Shown here one piece after another: positions 29,246 to 38,785 of a stretch of 64,000 bases of DNA; within the stretch, counting starts at the first letter, position 1; every line of letters starts with the position of its first letter. The translations under genes and the position numbers were made by a program. Origin of the DNA: Flavobacterium resistens (GTDB lineage: Bacteria; Bacteroidota; Bacteroidia; Flavobacteriales; Flavobacteriaceae). The stretch spans positions 310,001 to 374,000 of the forward strand of contig NZ_FXTA01000001.1 in the NCBI RefSeq assembly GCF_900182645.1. Direction: 5' to 3'. The notes beneath the pieces were generated by a model. The model was not told the DNA's origin. It did no database searches and saw nothing but the letters and a program-made list of their open reading frames with translations.

Positions 29246-32200
29246 TCACCCTGTAATTAACTTGCTTGGCGGGAAACCAAACTGCTTTTTAAAACATCGG
29301 CTGAAATATAGAGGATCATTAAAGCCAACTAATTCTGTAACTTCAGAAACATTATATCTTTTTGTTTTCAAAAGCTGCGCAGCTTTTTTCAAACGTATAG
29401 TTCTAATAAATTCGTTTGGAGCCAAATCTGTAAGCTCTTTAATTTTTCGATAGAGTTTTGAAGAGCTAACACCTAATTTATCACAAAGGAATTCTGTAGA
29501 CAATTCAACTTCGCTCAGATTATCGTTTATCAAACCTGTGATTTTTTCCATAAATTCTTCATCAATAGGAGAATGTGTAAGCAAACCAACTTTACTTTCA
29601 ACTTCGCCTGAGAATTTTTCTTTTAACTCTAATCTCGATTTAATAATATTTTCAATCACCGTTTTTAGCAATGAAGGCTCAAACGGTTTTACAATATAAC
29701 CGTCGGCACCAACGCCGTAACCACGGACCTTATCATCATTTTCAGAAAGCGCAGTTAATAAGATAACCGGAATATGACTGATAAATTCATCTCTTTTCAA
29801 TTCCTCACAAAATTCCAGTCCGTCCATTACTGGCATCATAACATCTGCCACACAAAGGATTGGTTTAATTTGTCTGCATAATTTCAGACCTTCCATTCCG
29901 TTTTCGGCTTCATAAACTTTGTAATAATCAGATAGATAATCAACCAGATATTTTCTTAGTTCGGTATTGTCTTCAACCACAACTATTTTTTGCTTCAGTT
30001 CTGTATTCTGGAGAATCTTTTTTACCGTTTTCTCCGGAATCGACATGCTCTGATTATCATTTTTCAAAACAAATTCAAACGCTTCTTTATCACTGTAACA
30101 ACTGCGATCGATTGGCAATTCAACAGTAAAAATACTTCCTTCTCCTTCTGTACTTTCTAATTTAATTGTTCCTTTATGAAGCGCCACTAAAGATTTCACC
30201 AATGATAACCCAATTCCAGATCCCGTATTTTGATCCTTATTGCCTTTAACCTGATAAAAACGCTTGAAAATTTTCTCTTGACTTTTTAACGGAATTCCAA
30301 TTCCATCATCACTAACTTCGATAACTAACTTCCCTTCTTCTCCATCTTTAAGCCTCATGAATAAATCTACATTTCCGAATTTATTGGTAAACTTTAAAGC
30401 ATTGGATAATAGATTGTATAAAATTTTATCATACTTATCATTATCAACCCAGCCCGTTAGACTTTCGTTTTCGGTATTAAAATTTAATGTGATATTTTTA
30501 TTGTAAGCCAGCTCTTTAAACGATTCAAAGATGTTTTTAGAATACGAAATAATATCTGTTTCAGAAACTTTAAGTTTTAATTCGCCAGCCTGAGCACGCC
30601 TAAAATCTAAAACCTGATTTACGAGATTCAACATTCGGCTTGCGTTTTGATGAATCAAATTGTATCTGCTTTTTTGATAATCGCTTGCATTTCCTTCTTC
30701 TAATAATTGTTTGGCAGGACCCAAAATTAAAGTCAAAGGCGTTCTTAATTCGTGTGAAATATTGGTAAAAAAACGAAGCTTTTCATTGTTGAGTTTAATA
30801 TCCTGTTCTCGCTTAATTTTTTCGGTCAATAATTCTTGTTTTAAGCGAATACGGTTTCTAATTTCTTTTCGAACAAAATAAAAGATAACCGACAAAAGTA
30901 TTAGAAACAGAAATAAAGCAAATGGCGTCAACCAAAAAGGAGGCTGAATTACGATTTCATAAGAAACTACTTTGCTCCAATGTCCATCGCTATTACTTGA
31001 TCTGATCTTAAAAGTATAAGTTCCCGGATAAAGATTGGTGTATTGCACCGTTCTGGAGCTACTATTTGTCGTAATCCAATCTTTATCAAAACCTTCCAGC
31101 ATATATTCAAACTTATTAAGCTTTTCGTTTGTAAAAGAAGGCGTCGAAAATTGAAGTGAAAAATCTCGGTTTTTATAATTTAGTTCTATCTTTTTACTGT
31201 AATTCAAATCAGATGAAAGTGGTACTTGTCCGTTAATTTCTGTTCCCGGAACAATCTCTTCATTCTGAATTTTAAATTCGGTAATCACTGGCGATGGCGA
31301 CCATTTATTATTGATTATTTTATCCAAAGAAAAATAAATAATCCCGTTTTTAGTCCCTAAATAAATATTAGAACTATTGAAATTGAAAAAACTACTTGAG
31401 CTAAAAACATCCAGTCGGTTACCACTTTTTACATGATAAACGTTTACATCTTTTAAATTCGAATTAAGTCTTGCTACAGTATTATTGTTAATATTTAGCC
31501 ACAAATTTCCCTTGCTGTCTGACAACATATCTGTTATCCAGTTTCCGGATAGCTCTTTGGGATTTGTAAGCGGAATGAAATTATCTTTTGAAGCTGAATA
31601 AAGACACAACCCAACACGCGTTGAAGCCCAGATTCTTCCTTTACTATCAACTAAAACATCACTAATATTATCATCATGCGGTATGCCTTTTTCTTTAGCA
31701 TAAAGCGATTTATAGATTTTTATATTCGTAGTTTTTGTATTGTATTTTGCTACGCCGGTTTCAGTCGCAATCCAGACATTATTGTTTTTGTCTTTTTCAA
31801 TGGCATTAATTTGAAAACCCGGAAGCAATTTACCCGAAGCAGATTGAACTTGCAATGTTTGCGTATTCAATATCACAGCTCCTTCTCCAAAAGAGCCAAT
31901 CATAATGGTTTGATCTCCAATCTTGCTAAAAGCAAAAACTGGTGTCGTATTAAACCCAACATTTACCTCTTTTGAAGAATTCGTCATATAATTGTACACC
32001 AAAACGTTCCCATTCCAGAGACCGCAGTAAAATATTTTTCCGTCGTCAGAATAAATACTTACCATGTCTTTTTTGTTGTTGTATAATGGTGCAAAACCTT
32101 TTGCAGTAGATATAAAAAGTCCGTCGTGTCTTGTTTCGACAATTACTTTTCCATCATATGTTTTTGCGAAACCTCTAATTCTAGGAGATTGATTTCCAAT

Positions 32201-33283
32201 ATAATGCGAAATATCTTTATTGAGAATAAACTGGTTTTCATAAGGATCATATTTGTCCAATCCATCTTCGGTTCCAATCCATAAAACTCCGGAAGCATCA
32301 AAATATAGTGCCGAAACCAAATTGTCAACTATCGAAGTATCATCAGACAATATCGAATAATACCATTTGTAATTTCCTTTTTGAATATCTTCCAACTGAT
32401 TGCAAACCAATAAACCGCCAAGTGTTCCAACCCAATATTTTCCATCTGGAGCTTTAGCAACCGACAAGAAATAAGGTCCTAAATTATTCCTGATTTCTTT
32501 ATTTTCTATATAAAGATTTACAAACTTATTTGCTGCTTTATCGAGTTTATAAAGACCTTCGCGCGTTCCTATAAAAATATCCGACTTTGCATCTTCATAA
32601 ATAAAATTAATGTATGGATTTTTTTCTGCTGAATTGGGAACCGATAAAGTGTAATTATTGATACGAACAATTTCACCTTTGGCATCTAAAGTAATTTTTG
32701 CGACCGATCCAGTTTCATAACTTCCAACCCAGATTCCGCCACTTTTATCTTCAAAAATTTCATTTACATATTGAAATCCCGGAATCGAAACTTTCTCAAA
32801 ACGGTTTTCTTTCTGGAAAAACATATAAACTCCTTTGGTTTTGGTTCCTACCCAAACCCTTTTGAATTTATCTACATGTACCGCTCTAATTTCTTCATCA
32901 GGTAAGCTTTTTGGATTGTTTGTCTGAGGCAAAAATGTTGTAAATTCGTTCGTGTCAATTTTATAACGTGTCAGACCTTTTCTTGTACCAATCCATAAAA
33001 TGTTTGAGCTTTCATCGAGATCTAAAGCCGTAATATCATCATTATGCAATCTATTTTCGCTTGGTGAAGAACTCATGTATTTTTTAAACTGATATCCATC
33101 AAAACGATTCAGCCCAGAGAAAGTACCAAACCACAAAAAACCTTTTTTATCCTGAACAATATGGCGCACCGAATTGTGTGACAATCCATTGTTGTCATTA
33201 TAATGATCAAATTTAATATTCTGAGAATAAGAATAATAACCAATAATCAAACAAAAGAATAATATAAAGGAATTCTGTTTCAT
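29246..33283 (-). CDS. Hybrid two-component system regulator (HTCS) of the PUL
   Basis: This one-protein sensor and transcription factor has, in order: a signal peptide; about 14 Reg_prop beta-propeller repeats (motifs like DKKGFLWFGTFSGLNRFDG) to about residue 700; a Y_Y_Y domain (FEYMLEGFDKDW, about 710-790); a membrane helix (TPFALFLFLILLSVIFYFV); HisKA with phospho-His844 in [10 protein letters not shown]; HATPase_c (NLLSNALKF, VSDDGIGI, GSGIGLSLV); a receiver with Asp1147 in CVADVMMPVMDG; and a C-terminal AraC helix-turn-helix (LYRKIKELTDLAPNEFIRTIRLKKAAQLL). HTCS proteins bind a breakdown oligosaccharide or sugar in the periplasm and activate their PUL. The gene sits in the PUL after the phosphoesterase gene (58-base gap). 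Confidence 0.96.
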   Translation of the reverse strand: MKQNSFILFFCLIIGYYSYSQNIKFDHYNDNNGLSHNSVRHIVQDKKGFLWFGTFSGLNRFDGYQFKKYMSSSPSENRLHNDDITALDLDESSNILWIGTRKGLTRYKIDTNEFTTFLPQTNNPKSLPDEEIRAVHVDKFKRVWVGTKTKGVYMFFQKENRFEKVSIPGFQYVNEIFEDKSGGIWVGSYETGSVAKITLDAKGEIVRINNYTLSVPNSAEKNPYINFIYEDAKSDIFIGTREGLYKLDKAANKFVNLYIENKEIRNNLGPYFLSVAKAPDGKYWVGTLGGLLVCNQLEDIQKGNYKWYYSILSDDTSIVDNLVSALYFDASGVLWIGTEDGLDKYDPYENQFILNKDISHYIGNQSPRIRGFAKTYDGKVIVETRHDGLFISTAKGFAPLYNNKKDMVSIYSDDGKIFYCGLWNGNVLVYNYMTNSSKEVNVGFNTTPVFAFSKIGDQTIMIGSFGEGAVILNTQTLQVQSASGKLLPGFQINAIEKDKNNNVWIATETGVAKYNTKTTNIKIYKSLYAKEKGIPHDDNISDVLVDSKGRIWASTRVGLCLYSASKDNFIPLTNPKELSGNWITDMLSDSKGNLWLNINNNTVARLNSNLKDVNVYHVKSGNRLDVFSSSSFFNFNSSNIYLGTKNGIIYFSLDKIINNKWSPSPVITEFKIQNEEIVPGTEINGQVPLSSDLNYSKKIELNYKNRDFSLQFSTPSFTNEKLNKFEYMLEGFDKDWITTNSSSRTVQYTNLYPGTYTFKIRSSNSDGHWSKVVSYEIVIQPPFWLTPFALFLFLILLSVIFYFVRKEIRNRIRLKQELLTEKIKREQDIKLNNEKLRFFTNISHELRTPLTLILGPAKQLLEEGNASDYQKSRYNLIHQNASRMLNLVNQVLDFRRAQAGELKLKVSETDIISYSKNIFESFKELAYNKNITLNFNTENESLTGWVDNDKYDKILYNLLSNALKFTNKFGNVDLFMRLKDGEEGKLVIEVSDDGIGIPLKSQEKIFKRFYQVKGNKDQNTGSGIGLSLVKSLVALHKGTIKLESTEGEGSIFTVELPIDRSCYSDKEAFEFVLKNDNQSMSIPEKTVKKILQNTELKQKIVVVEDNTELRKYLVDYLSDYYKVYEAENGMEGLKLCRQIKPILCVADVMMPVMDGLEFCEELKRDEFISHIPVILLTALSENDDKVRGYGVGADGYIVKPFEPSLLKTVIENIIKSRLELKEKFSGEVESKVGLLTHSPIDEEFMEKITGLINDNLSEVELSTEFLCDKLGVSSSKLYRKIKELTDLAPNEFIRTIRLKKAAQLLKTKRYNVSEVTELVGFNDPLYFSRCFKKQFGFPPSKLITG

Positions 33284-33341
33284 AAAAGGAATTATATATG
33301 CAAGCTAATTATTTTTCAGCATTAAAAATCTTAAGATTCAT

Positions 33342-35171
33342 TTAAGGTTTTATGCGCTCAATTGTGTTATTTTTTAAGTTGATTTTAAAATGATTTGAAG
33401 GCTGACTGTTCATTGTCTTTAAAAATATTTTTGCCCATAAAACCATTTTCTCATCACTAGATTTTTCAAGTTGTTTGCAGATGATTTCATATTGTTTCAA
33501 TCTGTTTAAACCAATTTCGGGAGCTGCTAATTCATCTGCATTTTTTAATCTGTAAAAATCAAAAATCATATCCCGACCTTTCCATGATTCAAAATTTTCA
33601 AGTGCTAAATTATTCGTCGATAATTTTTTTTCTATTTCTGATGAATTTTTATTGATCTCTAATAAATCTTTACCTGAAAGATTTACAAACGACGCTAAAA
33701 ATGCGGTTGGAAAATCTTCTGGCAAAAATCGAAGACGCACTAATTCTTTTAAATGCCACTGTGTAAAATCCTCATAATCTTTGGTTTTCAAAATATCTTT
33801 ATTCCAAATATTTGGGCTTTTTATATCTTGTAAATGCGCATATTCCTCTTCATAGAAAGGGAATAAACTATTAAATTTTGGAACAGAACCAACCACTACA
33901 GTTTCTATCTCAAAATCAGAATTTGAATGTATGGTAAGTATCTTATAGGCTGGTTTATAAGCTGCCAAAGATGGAGTTTGAATATTGAATAATGTATTTC
34001 CGTTTGCCGATGTTTCCACTCCAGTATCATTGATATGCATATGTCCACCAAAGTGAATCTTAATACCTACATCTGCAAATATTTGTGCTACTTCTTCTTT
34101 AGGAACTCTTGATAATTGCATTTTATCTGAACCAAAAAGTTGCTTCATTTCCGTCGAAGCATTATCGTTAAAATCAACCATTGGATAATGACTAAAAGCA
34201 ATCAGAATTTTTCCTTTTTGTTTGGCTTCCGCCGAAACTTTTTTAACCCATTCAATCAAATGTTTTTTGTAAATAACAACGTTATTATAACCTATACTTG
34301 CTCCCGAAAAATCATTCGGATTATTGGGCGAACCTGATAACTTTTCATTTGGAACATACGCATTTGCATCAATCGCCAAAAGCCATATTCCTTTTGTTGG
34401 TTCAACCAAATAACTTGCATCCGGAAGAAATAAATTGGTATCTTTTACAGGATAAATTCGCTTTTCTAAGGCCGATTCTTTTACTGCTTTATCAAAATTA
34501 TAATTATCATATGAATAACCTGAAAAAGGAGTTTCCCAATACAAATATTCTTTTTTTGGAAAGAAGCCAAAACTAGACATTTCATTCAAAGTCTCTTTAT
34601 AACCTCCATTTTTTATATCAGATGTAATGATGGCTTCTAACTGATTTTCTTTTATTTTTAAAATAGTTTTAGAACTGCTGATAATTTGTTCTTTGCCATC
34701 TTTTCCTAAAAAATCTGTCTTAGCTGCGTCCTGAGCAAACGGTTTTGGAGCATCATGATTTCCGGTTGTTACAAAAAATGATATCCCATACTTTTTTGAA
34801 TACTCATCAAGAATTTTTCGTAATCCTCTTATGTGAATTGGCTGTCCGTCATCGCTGAAATCACCCGGAAGTGCCACTTGTTTAATGCCTCTTTTTGCAA
34901 TATCGTCCAGAGCCGCAATAAAGGCGAAATAATTTTCATTGAATATTCGGGTCGAATGCAATTGTGAGTTCATCGTCCTAATATTAGCATATTCGCCAGT
35001 CATAGGATTCTTAATACCTTGGTAATTATTATCTTGAAATTTCCCGAAAATGTCACCTAAATGCGCATCGGCAATAAAAGCAATTTGTTGCGGTTTTCTT
35101 TCTTCTGGTTGTTTAATTTTACATCCATGCAAGGCAAACAAAAGCAATATTAAACACGATATTCTAAACAT
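33342..35171 (-). CDS. Lipoprotein metallophosphoesterase (calcineurin-like)
   Basis: The N-terminus LILLLFALHGCKIKQ has a lipobox with Cys16, so the protein is lipid-anchored. The five metallophosphoesterase motifs are complete: ADAHLGD (D-x-H), ALPGDFSDDG (G-D), TTGNHDAP (G-N-H-D), AFSHYPMVD (H) and HFGGHMHIND (G-H-x-H), spanning residues about 32-380. A further 230 residues at the C-terminus (LKELVRLRFLPEDFPTAF onward) are mainly helical and unrecognised. Such enzymes hydrolyse phosphomono- or diesters with two metals. Inside a PUL holding mannosidases, GH89 and inositol oxygenase, a sugar- or inositol-phosphate ester is an attractive target; that is inference. Confidence 0.9.
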   Translation of the reverse strand: MFRISCLILLLFALHGCKIKQPEERKPQQIAFIADAHLGDIFGKFQDNNYQGIKNPMTGEYANIRTMNSQLHSTRIFNENYFAFIAALDDIAKRGIKQVALPGDFSDDGQPIHIRGLRKILDEYSKKYGISFFVTTGNHDAPKPFAQDAAKTDFLGKDGKEQIISSSKTILKIKENQLEAIITSDIKNGGYKETLNEMSSFGFFPKKEYLYWETPFSGYSYDNYNFDKAVKESALEKRIYPVKDTNLFLPDASYLVEPTKGIWLLAIDANAYVPNEKLSGSPNNPNDFSGASIGYNNVVIYKKHLIEWVKKVSAEAKQKGKILIAFSHYPMVDFNDNASTEMKQLFGSDKMQLSRVPKEEVAQIFADVGIKIHFGGHMHINDTGVETSANGNTLFNIQTPSLAAYKPAYKILTIHSNSDFEIETVVVGSVPKFNSLFPFYEEEYAHLQDIKSPNIWNKDILKTKDYEDFTQWHLKELVRLRFLPEDFPTAFLASFVNLSGKDLLEINKNSSEIEKKLSTNNLALENFESWKGRDMIFDFYRLKNADELAAPEIGLNRLKQYEIICKQLEKSSDEKMVLWAKIFLKTMNSQPSNHFKINLKNNTIERIKP

Positions 35172-35217
35172 ATAATTTTATTCTTTTTTACGTTGGAGAT
35201 AATCTGCTGATAACTTA

Positions 35218-35354
35218 TTTAACACATAGAAACATAGATTTGGAACGATTAAAAAAGGCGTTTCACTTGTAAAAAAACATAGTCACCTATGTGTTAGAGA
35301 CTAGTTTCTTTTTACTTTCTTTTTTATAAAAAACCAATGTTTCTATGTGTTTAA
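35218..35354. repeat. Intergenic inverted-repeat element, about 137 bp
   Basis: Terminal arms AACACATAGAAACAT (35221-35235) and its exact complement (35337-35351) bracket the element. TTT and AAA extend them with a one-base slip. Inside is a second dyad, ACATAG (35277-35282) and CTATGT (35287-35292), repeating the arm core. There is no coding frame. This looks like a small palindromic repeat or MITE-like element lying between the DUF4861-like and phosphoesterase genes. I recall similar ACACATAGAAACATAG strings between flavobacterial genes but cannot verify this here. Confidence 0.6.
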
Positions 35355-35391
35355 AAAAATCATGAATTATGCTCAACGAAACATCGCTACA

Positions 35392-36240
35392 CTATTTTAT
35401 GTAGGCTTCTAGCTTATCCAAAGTATTTAATTCTTGTTCTCTGGCGCTTGAAGAAATGATTTGGGTTTCTAAATTTTTAGTTGGTTTAGAAATTAGCAGA
35501 TACTGTGTTCCATCATCTTTCGTTTTTTCATAATCTTTAGGATTATATTTAATTGCAGCTCCAATTTCAATAACTTCGGCGGCAACATCTTCAGGGTGTT
35601 TTCCCCAAACGGCAATATAATTTGTTCCCTTTTTAGTTTGGAAATCTTTAAAATAATTTACTCCAGTCGCAAATTGTACTTTTTCTCCAGTTAAGCTAAC
35701 TGCTTCAACTTTAGCTTCTCTTTTTCCTGAAAATACAGTTACACGAACTAAAATATCCACTTTTTTGCCTTTGTACGGAACTCCTTTTGAAATCATTTCC
35801 ATCCATGAAGTCGTATCTGTTTTGCCAACACGTGCCAAACGATTCGTCACTGGATTTAACGGAACTAATTTTTCTCCATCCCAAAGTTTTACCCCTCCTA
35901 ATCCTACAGTTGACGCCACTTTATAATAATCAGCTCCCCAGCCTTCCTTTTGCTGTTCTGCTGTTGGATACCAATGTGCCGCTTTCAATTCTAAACCTGG
36001 TTTTGCTTTTGAATAAACATCGATCGCGACTTTATCACTAAAATAGATTCTCAATGCCATCCATTCATTTTCGACTGCTGGTCCGTGATGTCCAATTGTT
36101 TGATACAAATCGCCTGATTCTGAGCCAATATCAGTTAAATAAGTAATTTTATCAGACTTCATATACAAACTTGTGTCGGTTTTATTTTGTGCAAAACAAA
36201 CACAACTAAACATAAGGGCGGTCATCAATGATAATTTCAT
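35392..36240 (-). CDS. Exported DUF4861-like protein
   Basis: The signal peptide (LMTALMFSCVCFAQ) precedes a 265-residue domain that appears all-beta. Characteristic segments are GDLYQTIGHHGPAVENEWMALRIYF, KVAIDVYSKAKPGLELKAAHWYPTAEQQKEGWGADYYKV and GLGGVKLWDGEKLVPLNP. Regular aromatic and charged residues suggest a sugar-handling beta-sandwich. I assign DUF4861 from memory of this wording; members are found beside uronate-related PUL enzymes, and no activity is established to my knowledge. It lies 85 bases after the unrecognised 598-residue protein, so the two may cooperate. Confidence 0.6.
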   Translation of the reverse strand: MKLSLMTALMFSCVCFAQNKTDTSLYMKSDKITYLTDIGSESGDLYQTIGHHGPAVENEWMALRIYFSDKVAIDVYSKAKPGLELKAAHWYPTAEQQKEGWGADYYKVASTVGLGGVKLWDGEKLVPLNPVTNRLARVGKTDTTSWMEMISKGVPYKGKKVDILVRVTVFSGKREAKVEAVSLTGEKVQFATGVNYFKDFQTKKGTNYIAVWGKHPEDVAAEVIEIGAAIKYNPKDYEKTKDDGTQYLLISKPTKNLETQIISSSAREQELNTLDKLEAYIK

Positions 36241-36325
36241 AATTTCAATTATTTATAGTTTTAAATTTAATTCTCGTAAATTTAAACTAACATTTTAATA
36301 CTTTTACTATTACGCAAACGATTTC

Positions 36326-38122
36326 TCAAGAAATAGTCATTTTGTGATAAAACGGTGTAAATCCGGTAATGTAAACATGTTCTCCACTAGTACGCAGACT
36401 GCCTTGATGATAGGTATATTCTTCGCTGTCTAAATTTTCAACGTTATAATGTTCACATTTTCCGGGACCAAATTGTATTGTGTCTACTGTGGATGAAGTT
36501 TCTCCAGATCCAGATTTTAGAAAATAGTTCTTTTTTACATCCTGTTCTGCTCCTTTAATTATAGTTCCTTCACTAAAGCACATTTCAATTGTAACTTCAA
36601 CATTTGGCGGACCGTCTACTTTAAAATCTAAATTTAAAGCGCCATTATTTTCAGTGATCTCAATTATTGTCGTTTGCAATTTTACATTGCTTTTAACTCG
36701 TGAATCAAAATCCATTTTATTCCAGAAACGGCCATCTGGCGAAGGTGATAATTTATAATCGCCATCGGCTTTACGGAATTCTGGAGCAAGAGGCTGATAA
36801 TAATCGCCTTCTTTGATTTCTTTCAAAATATATTTGTTTCCTTCTTTTACAATTCCGTCACTGCTAAAATATCCCAACCTAAAAAATGAAGTCGAAAGCC
36901 GCATATATTTTAAGATTGCATCTCCTTTTCGATACATTAAAAAGTTTGGATTTGAGGATCTTCCCGAAACAACTTGCAGCGGTTTATCATTTCCTCCAAA
37001 TAATGTCATCGAAGACTTGCCGCGTCTAATTCTCGCTAAATTTGAAACTGCAAAAAACTTTTCAAAATCATTTGCAACTTTTCCTTCAACAGGAATCTCT
37101 TTTTGAAGTTCTGGATTTTCCATAAAAAAGGCTAAAGAATCTGGAAGAATGTCACTGTTAAATTCTGGAAGACTTTCAATAAGTTTAACCATATACACAA
37201 ACATTGGATTCTTGGTATGAATAGCCATATATCTATACTGCAGATAAAATTTGTTTACTTTGATATTCATAAATTGATCCTGTCTTTTTGAATCAACTGT
37301 TACCAAATCGCCATTTGTTTCGGTATAATAAAAATATGTTGTCAAATTTTTATTTACGATATCTAATAACTGCGGTCGATTTAGCAATCGTGCCATCGTA
37401 ATAAGCGCTTTGTCGATTACGGCAGAATATACTCCGCTACGTTCTGAATAATGGCCATCTTCATTGAGGTAAATTCCTTCGGCGAGCCATTGGTCAATTC
37501 TTTGCACATATCTAGCATCTGGGTAAAGCGAATTTATACTTGCCAGAGCAGCACAAATTACCCATCGGTGATTTGGAGTATGAACACCGCCGGTTGTCAT
37601 TGCTTCACCGGCGTTCTGTATAAACTTTTTTAATTTGTCTTTTATCTCCGCTAAATCTTTTTGCTTGGAAACATTCAGTAAAACCGCGGCAGGACAAATG
37701 TATTCTAAAATAAAAGCAGTATCAGGAGGCGATTGTCTGTTTCCTCCGGCGTCAAGTGTGCCATCATTGTATTGTTCTTTCAGTAAAATATCTACAGCCT
37801 GATTTAACTTTTGAGCTACAGATTCTGATTTGTAATATTCAGATTTTGAATTGGATATCGAAGCTGCCAAAACTGTTATAGCACCGGCTATTGGGCGAAA
37901 ATTACTGATTCTGATTCCCGGTTCTGTCAGCGCTTTACTTAATATGATTTTTACTTTGGCATCATTGCTCGAAATGAGCTTTTGCATCAATAAAATATCT
38001 TCTTTTGAAGGATTATTATTTGAAAAAAAATCATTGGCAAAAGCTAAGTCACTTACTAAAGTTCCTGCCAACGAAAGGCTTCCTAGCCTAAGAAATTCTC
38101 CACGGCTCATTTGATTTTTCAT
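36326..38122 (-). CDS. PUL protein of unknown family, probable helical toroid plus beta domain
   Basis: The N-terminus SRGEFLRLGSLSLAGTLVS looks like an export signal and resembles Tat signals, but it lacks the twin arginine. Residues about 35-330 are helical with repeat character and carry TTGGVHTPNHRWVICAALASI, then GIYLNEDGHYSERSGVYSAVIDKALI. A His/Asn cluster and a Tyr/Glu/Arg cluster placed like this occur in (alpha/alpha) toroid polysaccharide lyases. Residues 350-598 look beta-rich. I cannot name a family. Position in the operon between mannosidase and DUF4861-like genes makes it a candidate new glycan lyase or hydrolase. The existence of the gene is secure; the function is open. Confidence 0.75.
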   Translation of the reverse strand: MKNQMSRGEFLRLGSLSLAGTLVSDLAFANDFFSNNNPSKEDILLMQKLISSNDAKVKIILSKALTEPGIRISNFRPIAGAITVLAASISNSKSEYYKSESVAQKLNQAVDILLKEQYNDGTLDAGGNRQSPPDTAFILEYICPAAVLLNVSKQKDLAEIKDKLKKFIQNAGEAMTTGGVHTPNHRWVICAALASINSLYPDARYVQRIDQWLAEGIYLNEDGHYSERSGVYSAVIDKALITMARLLNRPQLLDIVNKNLTTYFYYTETNGDLVTVDSKRQDQFMNIKVNKFYLQYRYMAIHTKNPMFVYMVKLIESLPEFNSDILPDSLAFFMENPELQKEIPVEGKVANDFEKFFAVSNLARIRRGKSSMTLFGGNDKPLQVVSGRSSNPNFLMYRKGDAILKYMRLSTSFFRLGYFSSDGIVKEGNKYILKEIKEGDYYQPLAPEFRKADGDYKLSPSPDGRFWNKMDFDSRVKSNVKLQTTIIEITENNGALNLDFKVDGPPNVEVTIEMCFSEGTIIKGAEQDVKKNYFLKSGSGETSSTVDTIQFGPGKCEHYNVENLDSEEYTYHQGSLRTSGEHVYITGFTPFYHKMTIS

Positions 38123-38206
38123 AAAATCTCATTTTGGTTGTGATAGTTAATAGTTTGTGTGCCAAATTGTAAAACCATTGGTCAGATGGTTCTTTTTTTT
38201 GATAAA

Positions 38207-38773
38207 TTATTTATCTACAATTTTCACAAGTGTAAAATTTATTCCTAAAGGATTTTCGGTTATTTTACAGATTAAAGGAAAATCCGGATTCTTGATAATC
38301 CACATTTCGGTTTTATCAATCTGAGCCAAAACGTGATAAGCATCAATTGTTTTTCCATCTAAAATTACATTGGCATTATCTGTTTTTTCATCCAAAACAT
38401 AAGTAGTATTATTGTAAATAAACTTCTTGGTTTTTACCAAATCCTGATAAGCCAATCGAGAAATCATAAAAAATGTTTCATTAGGTTTTAATGCTAAAAC
38501 AGGTGAAAATTCGCCTTGATTAAAACTTAATGCATTTCCATTTTTTAATGCTTTTTGACTTATAATAATACTGCTTTTTACTCCTCTTGTTTCCAAATTA
38601 AACACAAGCGTATCTTTTTCCATTTTGGTTAAGAGTGTTAAAGATCGTGTTTGTCCATGCAATTTGCAGACGTAACTCAACTCAGTATTGTTCTTAATTG
38701 AAGGAACGTAATTTTGTGAAAATCCTAATTGAAATATTGCACAAAAAAGGATTGCTAAAATTGTATTTTTCAT
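38207..38773 (-). CDS. Small exported beta-rich protein of unknown function
   Basis: The 188-residue protein starts with a signal peptide (LAILFCAIFQLGFSQ). The mature part alternates short strands (YVCKLHGQTRSLTLLTKMEKDTLVFNLETRG and KFIYNNTTYVLDEKTDNANVILDG), like a small beta-barrel or half-barrel lipid/sugar-binding domain. There are no cysteines forming an evident pair and no catalytic motif. It begins 12 bases after the GH92 stop, so it is translationally linked to it and probably works in the same pathway. A carrier for a lipid-linked or lipophilic product is conceivable but untested. Confidence 0.72.
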   Translation of the reverse strand: MKNTILAILFCAIFQLGFSQNYVPSIKNNTELSYVCKLHGQTRSLTLLTKMEKDTLVFNLETRGVKSSIIISQKALKNGNALSFNQGEFSPVLALKPNETFFMISRLAYQDLVKTKKFIYNNTTYVLDEKTDNANVILDGKTIDAYHVLAQIDKTEMWIIKNPDFPLICKITENPLGINFTLVKIVDK

Positions 38774-38785
38774 GTGCTGAATATT

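Noticed and set aside
38173..38191. AACCAT/ATGGTT hairpin before the 598-aa gene followed by T on the plus strand
   Set aside because: The T run is on the plus strand while all local genes are minus, and the stem is only six bases; chance is likely.
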